Source: Ww85 sp963745765 (GTDB taxonomy: Bacteria; Desulfobacterota; Desulfobulbia; Desulfobulbales; Desulfocapsaceae). From it: DNA of 64,000 nt. The stretch is from the NCBI GenBank assembly GCA_963745765.1, contig CAVUYQ010000016.1:124001-188000 (forward strand), read 5' to 3'. The position numbers and the translations under genes were made by a program. This document shows positions 46,509-55,869 of the stretch, one piece after another (within the stretch, counting starts at the first letter, position 1; every line of letters begins with the position of its first letter). A model generated the notes under the pieces. That model had not been told where the DNA came from. It saw nothing but the letters and a program-made list of their open reading frames with translations, and searched no databases.

Positions 46509-47356
46509 TCGTTGCAGGTACCGTTGAATCGTGTCGGGCTGAACTGCAGAGATGGCGGGAAGCCGGGCTTTCTATTGCTCTTGTACCTACCATGGGCTAT
46601 TTTCATGGGGGGCACCTCGCCCTGATGGAAAAAGGTCGTGGTTTATGCGACAAAGTTGTCGTCAGTCTCTTTGTGAATCCTACGCAATTTGGTCCTCAGG
46701 AAGATCTTGCCGTCTACCCGAATGATTTTGACGGGGACTGCCGGAAAGCTGATGAAACAGGCGTCGACCTGATATTCAGCCCGAAGGTAAACCTGATGTA
46801 TCAGAAGGAACATCAGACAACGGTACAGGTGCATGAATTGACCAAGGGGCTTTGCGGGAAAGACAGACCCGGACACTTTCAAGGGGTGACTACCGTTGTC
46901 GCCAAGTTATTCAACATTATCCAACCTGACATTGCCATCTTTGGAGAAAAAGATTTTCAACAACTTTCCGTTATCAGGCGTATGGTCGCGGATCTTGACT
47001 TCCCGGTAAAAATCGTCGGTCATCCGATAGTCAGGGAGAAAGACGGTCTTGCAATGAGCTCCAGGAATGTCTATTTGACCCCTGAAGAAAGAAGGTCTGC
47101 CTGTGTACTCTACAAGGCAATGCAAACAACCAGGGAGGCGGTTTTGACATCAGCAGATGTTTTGGCCGTATCCGGATTGCTGTCACGGGCAAAGGCACTG
47201 ATTTCCCAAGAGAAAAACTGTGCATTGGACTATTTCACCATTGTAGATGAAAAATCACTGGTTGAATGCGATATGGCAAAAGGTAAATGCCGGGCAATGG
47301 GAGCGCTGAAAGTGAATGAGAGGATACGATTAATTGACAACGTACCGCTCTATTAG
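46505..47356 (+). CDS. panC: Pantothenate synthetase
   Basis: 283 residues with GTG start at 46505 in the overlap GTGA. VPTMGYFHGGHLALM has the HxGH-type nucleotidylation motif. VVVSLFVNPTQFGPQEDL, DRPGHFQGVTTVVAKLFN, FGEKDFQQL and the KMSKS-like GLAMSSRNVYL are diagnostic. It condenses pantoate with beta-alanine using ATP. Other pan genes are not in the window. Confidence 0.97.
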   Translation: MIVAGTVESCRAELQRWREAGLSIALVPTMGYFHGGHLALMEKGRGLCDKVVVSLFVNPTQFGPQEDLAVYPNDFDGDCRKADETGVDLIFSPKVNLMYQKEHQTTVQVHELTKGLCGKDRPGHFQGVTTVVAKLFNIIQPDIAIFGEKDFQQLSVIRRMVADLDFPVKIVGHPIVREKDGLAMSSRNVYLTPEERRSACVLYKAMQTTREAVLTSADVLAVSGLLSRAKALISQEKNCALDYFTIVDEKSLVECDMAKGKCRAMGALKVNERIRLIDNVPLY

Positions 47357-47617
47357 CCGTTGTGATAATGATATTTTGTTGTGCAAACTTTTCTGTTACT
47401 TAAAAGGGTACCTTGAATAATGAGGATATTCGTTTGAGATTACGGCATGCGAGAAATTTGCCGCAGGTCTATAGTCTATATTCCGAGGATAAAATTTCGA
47501 ACATAACACAGAGATCGGACGGAAAGACAATTATTCAAGGTGGGCCTACACAATTTTTTAAAAAGGCATGGCGGCAGTATGATATCAGAGTCATGTCGGT
47601 AGAGAAGGAGATAGCAA

Positions 47618-48820
47618 ATGCCTGGTTTTGAACTGTTTGGGGATGAAGAGAAACAGCAGGTACAGGATGTACTTGATACCGGTGTACTGTTCAGGTATGA
47701 ATTTAAAGAACAGCGTAACAACATCTATAAGGTAAGAGAATTCGAAGAAAAGTTCGCCCGCTATACCGGATCCGGATATGGGCAGGCGGTGACCTCTGGA
47801 ACAACGGCACTCAAGGTTGCCTTAAAAGCGCTCGGTATCGGTCCGGGGGACGAGGTTATCACCCAGGGATTCACCTTTGTTGCAACCTGGGAAGCAATAC
47901 TTGAGGTTGGTGCTATTCCGGTCTTTAGCGAAATAGATGAAACCCTGAATATGGATCCTGCAGATCTGAAGAGAAAGCTCTCGCAAAAAACGGCCTGTAT
48001 TATACCGGTGCATATGCTTGGTTCAGCCGCTCGAGTCAATGAAATCATTGCTATTGCTGAGGAAGCAGGAGTTCCGGTTCTGGAAGACACGGCCCAGGCT
48101 GCCGGCTGTCGGATCAACGGGAAGCATCTTGGTACCTTTGGCAGGTGTGGAACCTTTTCATTTGATTCTGTAAAAACGATGACCACCGGTGAAGGCGGCA
48201 TGATTATTACCGATGATCAGAAATTATGGAAAGAAATGTCTGAATACCATGATCACGGTCATGATCATGCCCAAAATCCTGGTGGTCGTGGTGGCGAGGG
48301 GCGAAGTTTCATCGGCACCAACTATCGCATGATGGAGATTCAGGGAGCGATTGGCCTTGCTCAACTGGCAAAACTGGACGGCATGGTAAGCGCTCAGCAG
48401 AAAAACAAGGCTCGACTCATGGAAAGTATCAATTCGATCCCCGGTGTCAGCTTTCGCCATCAGATGGACCCGGCTGGAGATTCGGCGACCTTCCTCGCTT
48501 TTATGCTTCAGGACGAGGCACATTGCAAAAAGGTCAAGCACGTATTACAGGAAAATGGCGCGGGAGCAATCTGCTTTGCTGAAAATACCTGGCATTTTTA
48601 TCCACGCTGGGAACATCTTCTCTCTGCGGCCACACAAACCAGAAGCGGTTGGCCGTTTGCCGATGCAGGGGGCAGGAAACGAGTGGTCTATGACCCGGAC
48701 TGCTTGCCGCACTCAGCTGCATTGATAGCAAGAACACTCGTCTATCCGATTTCGATTAAAATGGCAGAAGATCGCCTGAGGCAAATAGAGGCGGCAGTTG
48801 AGAAGGCTGCAGCTGCTTAA
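47618..48820 (+). CDS. DegT/DnrJ/EryC1-family PLP aminotransferase, KdnA-like
   Basis: 400 residues with ideal SD AAGGAG. MPGFELFGDEEKQQV at the N-terminus, SGTTALKVALKALG, GDEVITQGFTFVATWEA, LEDTAQAAGCRINGKHLGT, and FSFDSVKTMTTGEGG with the PLP Lys in the SVKT position. A His-rich stretch YHDHGHDHAQN follows. The SFDSVKT and MPGFELFG segments are, as I recall, those of KdnA, which puts an amino group on C8 of Kdo in making 8-amino-Kdo for LPS. KdnB, the partner Fe-dependent alcohol dehydrogenase, is not clearly present. Sugar substrate therefore inferred, fold certain. Confidence 0.75.
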   Translation: MPGFELFGDEEKQQVQDVLDTGVLFRYEFKEQRNNIYKVREFEEKFARYTGSGYGQAVTSGTTALKVALKALGIGPGDEVITQGFTFVATWEAILEVGAIPVFSEIDETLNMDPADLKRKLSQKTACIIPVHMLGSAARVNEIIAIAEEAGVPVLEDTAQAAGCRINGKHLGTFGRCGTFSFDSVKTMTTGEGGMIITDDQKLWKEMSEYHDHGHDHAQNPGGRGGEGRSFIGTNYRMMEIQGAIGLAQLAKLDGMVSAQQKNKARLMESINSIPGVSFRHQMDPAGDSATFLAFMLQDEAHCKKVKHVLQENGAGAICFAENTWHFYPRWEHLLSAATQTRSGWPFADAGGRKRVVYDPDCLPHSAALIARTLVYPISIKMAEDRLRQIEAAVEKAAAA

Positions 48821-48856
48821 GCCTCATTAAATTAAGCGTTCAGTGCTCAGGAAAGA

Positions 48857-48889
48857 AAGGGGGCGCCTCACTGCGAGGAGCCCCCTTTT
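48857..48889. terminator. Bidirectional rho-independent terminator between convergent genes
   Basis: AAGGGGGCGCCTC pairs with GAGGAGCCCCCTT, with one mismatch region, and is flanked by A-run and T-run (TTTTTC), so it can serve the aminotransferase gene and the hydrolase gene that ends at 48891. Confidence 0.8.
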
Positions 48890-48890
48890 T

Positions 48891-49253
48891 CTATTTGTAG
48901 AATTTGTGAGATCCATACTGGGCGACGTAGGTATATTCTGAGGTCCAGTTCGGGGTTATTGATGCGAGGTGGTAATGGGTTGCTCCCCTGGTGAAATCCG
49001 GTGACTGCAGGGCAATAAAAGCAGAACGCAGACACTTCATAAAGGCATCCGGATCATCAGGCAGATAGGATTGTTTCTGGAATGTCCAGCTGAATTGGTA
49101 TGGCTGCCTGACTACTTCCTTTACAGGAAGGTGTTTCTCCAGGGCCCTGTTCAGGGTCACATGGGCAATTGCTATCTGCCCGATCTGCGGTTCTGATCGC
49201 CCTTCATGATAGATATTCAGGGTCAGCCAGAGCAATCCTTCTAATAGTGTCAT
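48891..49253 (-). CDS. SleB/CwlJ-type cell-wall hydrolase (Hydrolase_2), short form
   Basis: 120 residues covering just the catalytic domain: LNIYHEGRSEPQIGQIAIAHVTLNR with the catalytic Glu in YHEGRSE, PYQFSW, RGATHYHLASITPNW, and VAQYGSHKFY. No signal peptide or wall-binding domain is present, so export would need another route (holin, lysis, or a missed N-terminus). In size it resembles phage-type and CwlJ-type proteins, but no phage genes are near. The role in a non-sporulating Gram-negative is inferred as peptidoglycan remodelling. Confidence 0.82.
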   Translation of the reverse strand: MTLLEGLLWLTLNIYHEGRSEPQIGQIAIAHVTLNRALEKHLPVKEVVRQPYQFSWTFQKQSYLPDDPDAFMKCLRSAFIALQSPDFTRGATHYHLASITPNWTSEYTYVAQYGSHKFYK

Positions 49254-49692
49254 TATTTGGTCTCCCTTAAGCAGGTGTCACTGTTGAATCTGCGTATCCT
49301 TGCAGGGGTCCGGCTACGATCCATTGTAATACTGGGTAGTGCTGAAAACGTATCAAAATGTGCAAATGTGTTTGATATTATTTAAATAAAACTAATTGAG
49401 AATGATTCACAAGCAATTATTCCTGACAATATAAAGGCTAAACTCTCATAGTCAAGGTAAAAAAAACTGCACTGCTGGAGCCAAAACAACTTAGCTCCCA
49501 GGCAGATTTCCTAACAATAATTATCACGCAAACTTAGCACGCGGGTTTGAAATTTTTTTAAATTGAAAAATATTTTGGAACAGTTATTTTTTGATTAAAA
49601 ACGCTCCCTGTATACGCTCAAGTACCATATCTCAAACAGATATTCCGTGAATCCAGATGAAATAGTACTGGCAAGGGAAAAAAACGGAACGG
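49254..49692. other. 439-base AT-rich intergenic region without a recognised gene
   Basis: Between the SleB-type gene and the alcohol dehydrogenase gene I see no ORF with protein features, no tRNA, no strong inverted repeat and no clear terminator. It is more AT-rich than its surroundings around 49360-49640. A minus-strand TTGATA and TATTAC pair near 49340 is too loosely spaced to call a promoter for the hydrolase gene. Confidence 0.6.
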
Positions 49693-50862
49693 TCAGGGGA
49701 GGTGGCAACAGTCCAGTAATGCTGAGATCACGGCTTTGTCATAGTCTTTCATTCGCCAGATTTGGGCCTGTTTGAGACAATGATCGATCAGCCGTGGAAA
49801 ATCATTGCGGGATACGGCGAGATCTTTGAGAGATGTCGGGCATCCGATAGAGGTGATGAATTGTTCCAAAGACGAGATTGCAGTAGAAGCAACTTGTTTG
49901 TCATCTCTGCCAACGAGGTCAAAAACATTTCTTCCCAACCGGGCAAGGCGCGGCTGCAGAGTGCGCTGATGATAGCGGACGAAACCCGGCATAACTGCTG
50001 CCAGCCCGGCACCATGCGGGACATCCGTAAGGGCAGACACGGCATGTTCAATGAGGTGCATGGGAAAAGAGATTTTTCCAAGCCCTGCCGTAGCTATCCC
50101 GGAAAGAGCCATGGAACCGGTCCACAGCATGGTCCCGCGATCATCAAGCGAGGAGAGATCACACAAAAGACGTGAACACGTGTCAATAGCTGTTCGACAG
50201 ATCGTTTCCATGAAGCCGTACTGGAAGGGAGCATTCTCGAGGGTAGTGGTAAAGTATGCTTCAAGACAATGCGTGATGGTATCGATAGTTCCATAAGCTG
50301 TCTGTTCGGCAGAGAGACTGAGTGTCGCCGTAGGATCGGCAATACAGACCCTGGGGAAAAGATAACGGTGCGCAAACCCGAATTTATAACGTTTTTCATC
50401 ATGGGTAAGTACCATCCCGCTGTTCATCTCCGAACCCGCGCCGGCAACCGTTGGGATACAGAGAACCGGTAATGTCGATTGGACACTTTTTTTTCCGGTG
50501 AAAAATTTCCAGACATCATGTGCAGCGGGAGTACCTGCTGCTATAGCCTTGGCCGTATCAATCACCGAGCCCCCGCCAACACCGAGAATAACAGAACAAT
50601 TTCCGGACCGGGCCTTTTCAATGCCGGTGTTGACATGGGAGAGAAGCGGGTTGGCAGATACGTCATCGTGTTCCAGAAAAGAAATACCGGCCGCATTCAG
50701 TGAGTCTGCAACCTGCCGGTAAACGCCATTTTGTTTTATTGCTCCCTTCCCGGTGACCAGGAGGGCTGAATTGCCCCATGCCCTGACTTCCGCACCGAAT
50801 TGGGCAATTGAGCCGCTGCCAAAGATAACTTTGACCGGGTTGTGAAAGACAAAATTATGCAT
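49693..50862 (-). CDS. Iron-containing alcohol dehydrogenase
   Basis: 389 residues of the type III Fe-ADH family. The NAD(P)-binding domain has VIFGSGSIAQFG, ALLVTGKGAIKQNGVY and LGVGGGSVIDTAKAIAAG. The metal domain has IPTVAGAGSEMNSGMVLT, GTIDTITHCLEAYFTT (with D and H ligands), MHLIEHAVSAL and the later His in VPHGAGLAAVMPGF. This is the butanol-dehydrogenase/YqhD-like branch, with broad aldehyde-alcohol substrates. The ATG overlaps the rsmA stop (TGATG), so the two are co-translated. The physiological substrate is unknown. Confidence 0.92.
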   Translation of the reverse strand: MHNFVFHNPVKVIFGSGSIAQFGAEVRAWGNSALLVTGKGAIKQNGVYRQVADSLNAAGISFLEHDDVSANPLLSHVNTGIEKARSGNCSVILGVGGGSVIDTAKAIAAGTPAAHDVWKFFTGKKSVQSTLPVLCIPTVAGAGSEMNSGMVLTHDEKRYKFGFAHRYLFPRVCIADPTATLSLSAEQTAYGTIDTITHCLEAYFTTTLENAPFQYGFMETICRTAIDTCSRLLCDLSSLDDRGTMLWTGSMALSGIATAGLGKISFPMHLIEHAVSALTDVPHGAGLAAVMPGFVRYHQRTLQPRLARLGRNVFDLVGRDDKQVASTAISSLEQFITSIGCPTSLKDLAVSRNDFPRLIDHCLKQAQIWRMKDYDKAVISALLDCCHLP

Positions 50863-51737
50863 CAGAGGATATGCTCTCTCTCAAGGATAGCGGTAAGGTG
50901 CAGAAATTCAGCAACAGTGAGTGTTTCAGCCCTTATTTCCGGCACGATCCCGGCTTTTTCAAGAATTATTCGAATCTTTTCCTTGGTTTCGCTCTGATAA
51001 TGGATGTTGTTCATGCTCAGCAGTGATGATGAAAGGTTATTCAGAAGCGTTTTTCGTCTGTTCTGAAAAGATGATCGAACGAGTTTCTGCAAGGCTGAAA
51101 AATCGCACATGTCCGGTTGATCTTTTTTAAAGGTAATACGGATTACCTGTGAGTCTATTTTCGGTCGCGGGTGAAACTCGGAGGCATCAAGGCGCATTAA
51201 CCTGTCGATTGCCGCACAACTGGATAGCAACACGGTAGGAATCCCGTATTGCTTGGTACCGGGAGAGGCCAGCAGACGGTCTGCGACTTCTTTTTGCAGC
51301 ATCACCACTACCTGATCGATAAGCTTTCTGTTCTCAATTATTTTAAAGAGAAAGGGATTGGATATGGAGTAGGGGAGGTTTGCGATTATTTTGAGGGGAC
51401 TTGAAAGCTCGGCAGCCATTTCGGCAAAATCGCTGCGGAGAATATCAGCATGGTGTAAATCGACATTATCCGGCAGGGTCCGTTCTTCCTGATGATAACG
51501 GATAATCCCGCTGTCGATCTCTATGCCGTATACCCGGTTGACCACTTCAGCCAGCGGTATGGTGAGTGCGCCAAGGCCAACGCCAACCTCCACAATGGCA
51601 TCTTTCGGAGAAAATCCGGCCATCGTAATTATTCGCGCGGCTGTCTGCCTGTTCACCAGGAAATTCTGGCCTCGCGATTTTGACGGGGCCAGGCCATGTT
51701 TGGCGAGTGACGTCCTCGTATTTTGGTATGAAGACAT
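50862..51737 (-). CDS. rsmA: 16S rRNA (adenine1518-N6/adenine1519-N6)-dimethyltransferase
   Basis: 291 residues. KSRGQNFLVNRQTA, VEVGVGLGALTIPLA (SAM motif I), VYGIEID, IIANLPYSISNPFLFKI (motif IV NLPY), VVMLQKEVADRL and a C-terminal helical domain with VRSSFQNRRKTLLNNL. It dimethylates two adenines of helix 45 (KsgA). Normal length and motif set. It lies between DUF2062 and the alcohol dehydrogenase gene in a tight minus-strand series. Confidence 0.96.
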   Translation of the reverse strand: MSSYQNTRTSLAKHGLAPSKSRGQNFLVNRQTAARIITMAGFSPKDAIVEVGVGLGALTIPLAEVVNRVYGIEIDSGIIRYHQEERTLPDNVDLHHADILRSDFAEMAAELSSPLKIIANLPYSISNPFLFKIIENRKLIDQVVVMLQKEVADRLLASPGTKQYGIPTVLLSSCAAIDRLMRLDASEFHPRPKIDSQVIRITFKKDQPDMCDFSALQKLVRSSFQNRRKTLLNNLSSSLLSMNNIHYQSETKEKIRIILEKAGIVPEIRAETLTVAEFLHLTAILEREHIL

Positions 51738-51770
51738 GATTATATCAGTTTTGGCCGATTGACAGAAGGG

Positions 51771-52271
51771 TTAACGGAGAACATGCTTTTCACGGTTCTT
51801 ATTCCGAAATTTTATTATGGTCAGATAGGACAGGTAATAGCTGGCAATCGAAAAAGGAAGTGCCAGCAGTATACCACCGACAAGCATGACAATGATCGAT
51901 TCATAGCCCAGAGTCATAAGAGAGTGGAGGCGCAGGGTAAATGATGCATCAGAGAGCAGTACATCAAGAACTCTCTTGATTTTGTTCCAGTCAAGAAGAT
52001 AGGGGGTGACCATATTGCCGATCTTCAGGGAAAAATAATATTGCGGGATATAGGTGAGTGGGTTGCAGACAAGCCAGCTCGTTAGCAGTCCTGCGATAAA
52101 TGAAGAACGGGTAATGACGGTAAGGGCAAAAATGATAATGGTATGCAGCGGTATTGTCGGCGTAATGCCAATGAAAACACCAATGGCAGCACCAAGGGAT
52201 AAGGCGTGCGGGCTGCCCTTTAAGCGAAGAAACTTGAGGTAATAATATTTGCCGATCCTGTTGATGTTCAT
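51771..52271 (-). CDS. DUF2062 membrane protein
   Basis: 166 residues with about three hydrophobic helices. GSPHALSLGAAIGVFIGITPTIPLHT is the DUF2062 signature (seen in short pieces: GAAIGVFIGITP). The function of the family is not established, and it is often found near glycosyltransferases or cell-envelope genes. It starts 4 bases after the tsaD stop and is followed by rsmA after 33 bases. Confidence 0.85.
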   Translation of the reverse strand: MNINRIGKYYYLKFLRLKGSPHALSLGAAIGVFIGITPTIPLHTIIIFALTVITRSSFIAGLLTSWLVCNPLTYIPQYYFSLKIGNMVTPYLLDWNKIKRVLDVLLSDASFTLRLHSLMTLGYESIIVMLVGGILLALPFSIASYYLSYLTIIKFRNKNREKHVLR

Positions 52272-52275
52272 TGTC

Positions 52276-53284
52276 TCACAGGCCTAGACGGGAACGTGAA
52301 AAGACATCATCGTCAAGGGTTCCCTTGTATCCGCTTGCAAATTTTTTCATTCCGGCAAAGGCTATCATGGCTGCATTGTCTGTACAGTTAACCGGTGCCG
52401 GCAAAAAAAGTTTTTTATTTTCCTCCCGGCAGCGCACCTGCATACGAAGACGAAGTGATTTGTTTGCCGATACACCGCCGCCAAGGACAACCGTATTTAT
52501 ACCCTGTCGGGTTGCAGCTGTAATCGTCTTCTCAACCAGGACATCTACAACAGCCTCCTGGAAGGCAGCGCACAGATCGGGGAGTCGTTAATTTTCTATC
52601 ATCTGTCCCATGCATTTTGTACCTGGCCATAACGGACGTTTTAAGGCCGCTGAAACTGAAGTCAAGTGAATCATCCTCCAGCCACGCGCGAGGGAATCGG
52701 CAGGCGGAATGATCTCCGGATTCGGCGCAGCGGGCAATTGCCGGACCGCCTGGGTAGCCGAGCTTGAGCAGGCGGGCAACCTTATCAAAGGCTTCGCCGG
52801 CAGCATCATCCCGGGTGCGTCCAAGAAGCGAGAAGTCAAAAAAACTATCCACCCTGAAAAGTGCGCTGGTTCCGCCTGAAACAATGAGGGCAATATAGGG
52901 AAATGGAGGCTGGTTGTCTTCGAGGAATGCAGACAAGAGATGCCCCGCCATATGATCGACACCGACGAAAGGGATGTTAAGCGTGTATGACAACGATTTG
53001 GCGTAGGAAAAGCCTACCAGTAAAGAGCCGATCAGACCTGGACCCTGCGTGACAGCCACGAGGTCAAGATTTTCAAATCCGAGTCCGGCCCGGTGCAGGG
53101 TTTCATCCACTACGCTGGTAATCAACTGAAGATGAGAGCGGGAGGCCAGTTCCGGTACAATACCGCCAAAACGGGTGTGAATAGCATCCTGACTGGAGAT
53201 GGTGCTGGCCAGGGTCACGCCGTTATCTCCAAGAATGGCTGCAGCCGTATCGTCACAGGAACTTTCTAGTCCGAGTATGATCAT
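52276..53284 (-). CDS. tsaD: tRNA threonylcarbamoyltransferase TsaD; one apparent frameshift at 52579-52582
   Basis: About 335 residues when one base is removed from the GGGG run (plus 52579-52582), which joins TDDRKLTTP to DLCAAFQEAVVDVLVEKT. Starts MIILGLESSCDDTAAAIL. Metal site HMAGHLLSAFL with the two His, then PYIALIVSGGTSAL, GEAFDKVARLLKLGYPGGP and, after the shift, VVLGGGVSANKSL and CTDNAAMIAFAG. It transfers the threonylcarbamoyl group to A37 of tRNAs, with TsaE encoded at 30.5 kb. Essential in most bacteria, so sequence error is the likely cause of the break. Confidence 0.92.
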
Positions 53285-53387
53285 AGTGGTTGCGAAGAGG
53301 TGGTTTTCCGGTAATCTGCCGACAGATACACTGGCAGTAATGTATCTAGCGGGCACATCCGATGGAATTTAAAGGATAAGAAAAGTA

Positions 53388-54485
53388 TTAGTATTCAACC
53401 GGGGTTTCACCACTACTGGGATAGGAACCGAGCCAGTCAAAATATGAGCAGAGATCCTTGATTCTATCACATCCTCGCCTGATATGCTTCTCTTCGATAT
53501 GACCCATCATATCGAGAAAGAACACATATTGCCAGTGCTTGCCTTTAATCGGACGGGATTCTATTTTTGCAAGGTTTATGGATTCTTCCGACAAAACAGT
53601 CAGTATTTCATTCAGAGCACCGGGTCTGTCTTTGGTTCCGATAAGCAGAGAGGTTCTGTCAGCCCCGCTGTATTCAGGTGAATTTCGTCCTATGACAAGA
53701 AACCGGGTGGTATTTCCACGATAATCCTCAATTCCTTTTACCACAACCTGGAGTTCATAGGTTTTTATGGCAAGCGAAGAAGCAATAGCGCCGATATTTG
53801 GATTATTGGCTGCCATCTGGGCTGCGGCTCCGGTGGAAAACACCTGCAGTGTCGGGATAGAAGGCATGTTTTTCCGTAACCAATCACGGCATTGTGCCAG
53901 TGGCTGGGTATGCGAGGCTACCGTCTGGATATCCTCGATATTTCCTGATTTGCAAACAAGGTTGTGGATAATTTCCAGCCGCACCTCACCGCAGATCTTG
54001 GTTTTATATTTCATAAATGAATCAAGTGTAGAAAACACCGCACCCTCAATCGAGTTCTCAACGGGAACGATGCCATAGGCGGTTCTTCCTTTCTCGACTT
54101 CAGCAAAGACTTCATCAATGGACTCCATCGCCTTGTACTGGGCTGAATTTCCGAAGTACTTAACCCCTGCAAGATGGGTAAAGGTCGCTTCCGGGCCAAG
54201 ATAAGCCACCTCTGCTTTTTTCTGCGATAACCGGCAGGTAGTAATGATTTCATGAAAAATAGATCGCAGTGCTTTTTCCGGGAAAATATTTTGGTTTATT
54301 TCAAGAAGCCGCTCATAGATTTGTCGCTCCCGCAATGGATCCCACTTGGCACGTTTTGTCTCATCCTTTAATTTACCGATAGATTGGGCACAGTTGAGGC
54401 GTTCCTTGAGCAGTTCAAGGATGGTATTGTCGATTGAATCTATTCTGTCTCTGGTCGAATTGATCTCGTTTACGGTATCAGTCAT
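53388..54485 (-). CDS. pheA: Bifunctional chorismate mutase / prephenate dehydratase (P-protein)
   Basis: 365 residues. An AroQ-type chorismate mutase (about 1-90) has RDRIDSIDNTILELLKERL. The dehydratase domain (about 95-275) has VAYLGPEATFTHLAG, YGIVPVENSIEGAV, SHTQPLAQC and NTTRFLVIG with the TRF motif. The C-terminal ACT domain (280-365) has RPGALNEILTVL and INLAKIESRPIK, the ESRP phenylalanine-binding motif, so feedback inhibition by phenylalanine is expected. First gene of the minus-strand group, divergent from hcyA. Confidence 0.96.
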   Translation of the reverse strand: MTDTVNEINSTRDRIDSIDNTILELLKERLNCAQSIGKLKDETKRAKWDPLRERQIYERLLEINQNIFPEKALRSIFHEIITTCRLSQKKAEVAYLGPEATFTHLAGVKYFGNSAQYKAMESIDEVFAEVEKGRTAYGIVPVENSIEGAVFSTLDSFMKYKTKICGEVRLEIIHNLVCKSGNIEDIQTVASHTQPLAQCRDWLRKNMPSIPTLQVFSTGAAAQMAANNPNIGAIASSLAIKTYELQVVVKGIEDYRGNTTRFLVIGRNSPEYSGADRTSLLIGTKDRPGALNEILTVLSEESINLAKIESRPIKGKHWQYVFFLDMMGHIEEKHIRRGCDRIKDLCSYFDWLGSYPSSGETPVEY

Positions 54486-54550
54486 GGTTGCGATATAAGG
54501 AATTATTGTTAGTGAGGGTTATCGGGTAGCTTCTCTAAGAGAAAAGAACA

Positions 54551-54582
54551 TTATACTTAGGAGAAAGAAAAATGTATGTCAA
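54551..54582 (-). promoter_or_regulatory. Probable promoter of pheA
   Basis: On the minus strand a perfect TTGACA (plus 54577-54582) is followed by TAAGTATAAT. TAAGTA is at 17-base spacing and the better TATAAT is 21 bases away. Confidence 0.4.
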
Positions 54583-54701
54583 GCGCTAAAAGATTGGTAT
54601 AAATCATGTCGTGCTGTTGCCTATCATCGCATTACAAAGCGAAATTGGATAGCAAGTTTCGATCTATCCATTCATAAACGTGACTAATCGAGAAAATAGA
54701 T

Positions 54702-55868
54702 ATGACAATAAAGAAAACATATGATGAAATAAATGCCAGAATCAAATCCGGGCAGGCCGTAATCGTTACCGCAGAAGAAATGGTAGCCATTGTTAAAGAG
54801 CAGGGCGTCAAAGCGGCTGCAAGAAAAATTGACGTCGTCACCACCGGTACTTTTGCCCCGATGTGTTCATCGGGTGCCTTTATTAACTTCGGGCAATGTG
54901 TACCGACCATAAAGGCCTCTCAGATCTGGATAAATAAAGTTCCTGCCTATGGCGGACTGGCGGCAGTGGACACCTATCTTGGAGCTACTGAACCAGCTGA
55001 AGATGACCCTTTGAATAAGGTTTACCCGGGTGAATTCAAATATGGGGGAGGGCATGTCATAGAGGATTTGCTCAGGGGGAAAAAGGTCTGTCTTGAGGCG
55101 AAAGGCTATGGTACCGATTGCTATGCGGCACGGAAAATGCAGAAAGAGGTAACACTTAACGATTTACCGCACGCACTGCTCTGCAACCCGCGCAATGGCT
55201 ATCAGAACTATAATTGCGCGGTGAATCTCTCGAATAAAGTTGTTTATACTTATATGGGGATGCTCAAACCGAACTGTCGCAATGCCAATTACTGCAGTGC
55301 CGGCGAACTGAGTCCTCTGATGAACGATCCCTGCTATAAAACTATAGGAATCGGGACAAGGATCTTTCTCGGAGGCGGTGTCGGCTATGTGACCTGGCAT
55401 GGAACCCAGCATAACCCGAATGCCCCGCGCACAGAAAATGGTATCCCCCGGCGTCCTGCCGGAACCATTATGGTCCAGGGCGATCTCAAGCAGATGAGCC
55501 CTGATTGGTTGAAAGGATTATCGATTCTTGGATACGGAAATTCGATTGCGGTAGGACTCGGGATTCCCATACCGGTGCTGGATGAAGAGATGGCCGCAGC
55601 GACCGGTCGGGGAGATGATGAAATCTATACGCAGATCGTTGATTATGGCAACGATTATACCAACGGCATAAATAAAACATATGGGGAAGTAAGCTATGCC
55701 GAACTGAAGAGCGGCAGCATCACTATTGATGGTAAAGCGGTGCCGACCGCGTCGCTATCAAGTATTGTCAAGGCTCGGGAGATTGCCGAAACACTGAAGA
55801 AATGGATGCAGAAAGGGTCATTTTTTCTGCACGAGCCCGCCTCGCTGCTGCCCGGACCGGAGAAATGA
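54702..55868 (+). CDS. hcyA: DUF39 homocysteine-biosynthesis protein
   Basis: 388 residues of the DUF39 family (MJ0100-like), which in methanogens and other anaerobes is needed to make homocysteine from aspartate semialdehyde and a sulfur donor. Seen are FAPMCSSGAFINFGQ, KVYPGEFKYGGGHVIEDLL, KGYGTDCY, CNPRNGYQNYNCAVN, FLGGGVGYVTWHGTQHNP, and MVQGDLKQMSPDWLKG. Many conserved Cys residues. No CBS domain is attached, and the NIL/ferredoxin partner usually required is not next to it. A larE-like gene follows after 1 base, so the two are one transcript. Confidence 0.88.
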   Translation: MTIKKTYDEINARIKSGQAVIVTAEEMVAIVKEQGVKAAARKIDVVTTGTFAPMCSSGAFINFGQCVPTIKASQIWINKVPAYGGLAAVDTYLGATEPAEDDPLNKVYPGEFKYGGGHVIEDLLRGKKVCLEAKGYGTDCYAARKMQKEVTLNDLPHALLCNPRNGYQNYNCAVNLSNKVVYTYMGMLKPNCRNANYCSAGELSPLMNDPCYKTIGIGTRIFLGGGVGYVTWHGTQHNPNAPRTENGIPRRPAGTIMVQGDLKQMSPDWLKGLSILGYGNSIAVGLGIPIPVLDEEMAAATGRGDDEIYTQIVDYGNDYTNGINKTYGEVSYAELKSGSITIDGKAVPTASLSSIVKAREIAETLKKWMQKGSFFLHEPASLLPGPEK

Positions 55869-55869
55869 T

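Noticed and set aside
47413..47631. 72-codon ORF before the aminotransferase
   Set aside because: It has a TTG start, no SD, no recognisable features, and overlaps the well-supported start of the aminotransferase with its excellent SD.
49693..50862. The Fe-containing alcohol dehydrogenase as KdnB, the partner of the KdnA-like aminotransferase
   Set aside because: Its motifs (VIFGSGSIAQFG, butanol-dehydrogenase-type metal site) fit the YqhD/BDH branch, it lies on the other strand in the rsmA group, and a Kdo-oxidase signature is not recognisable.
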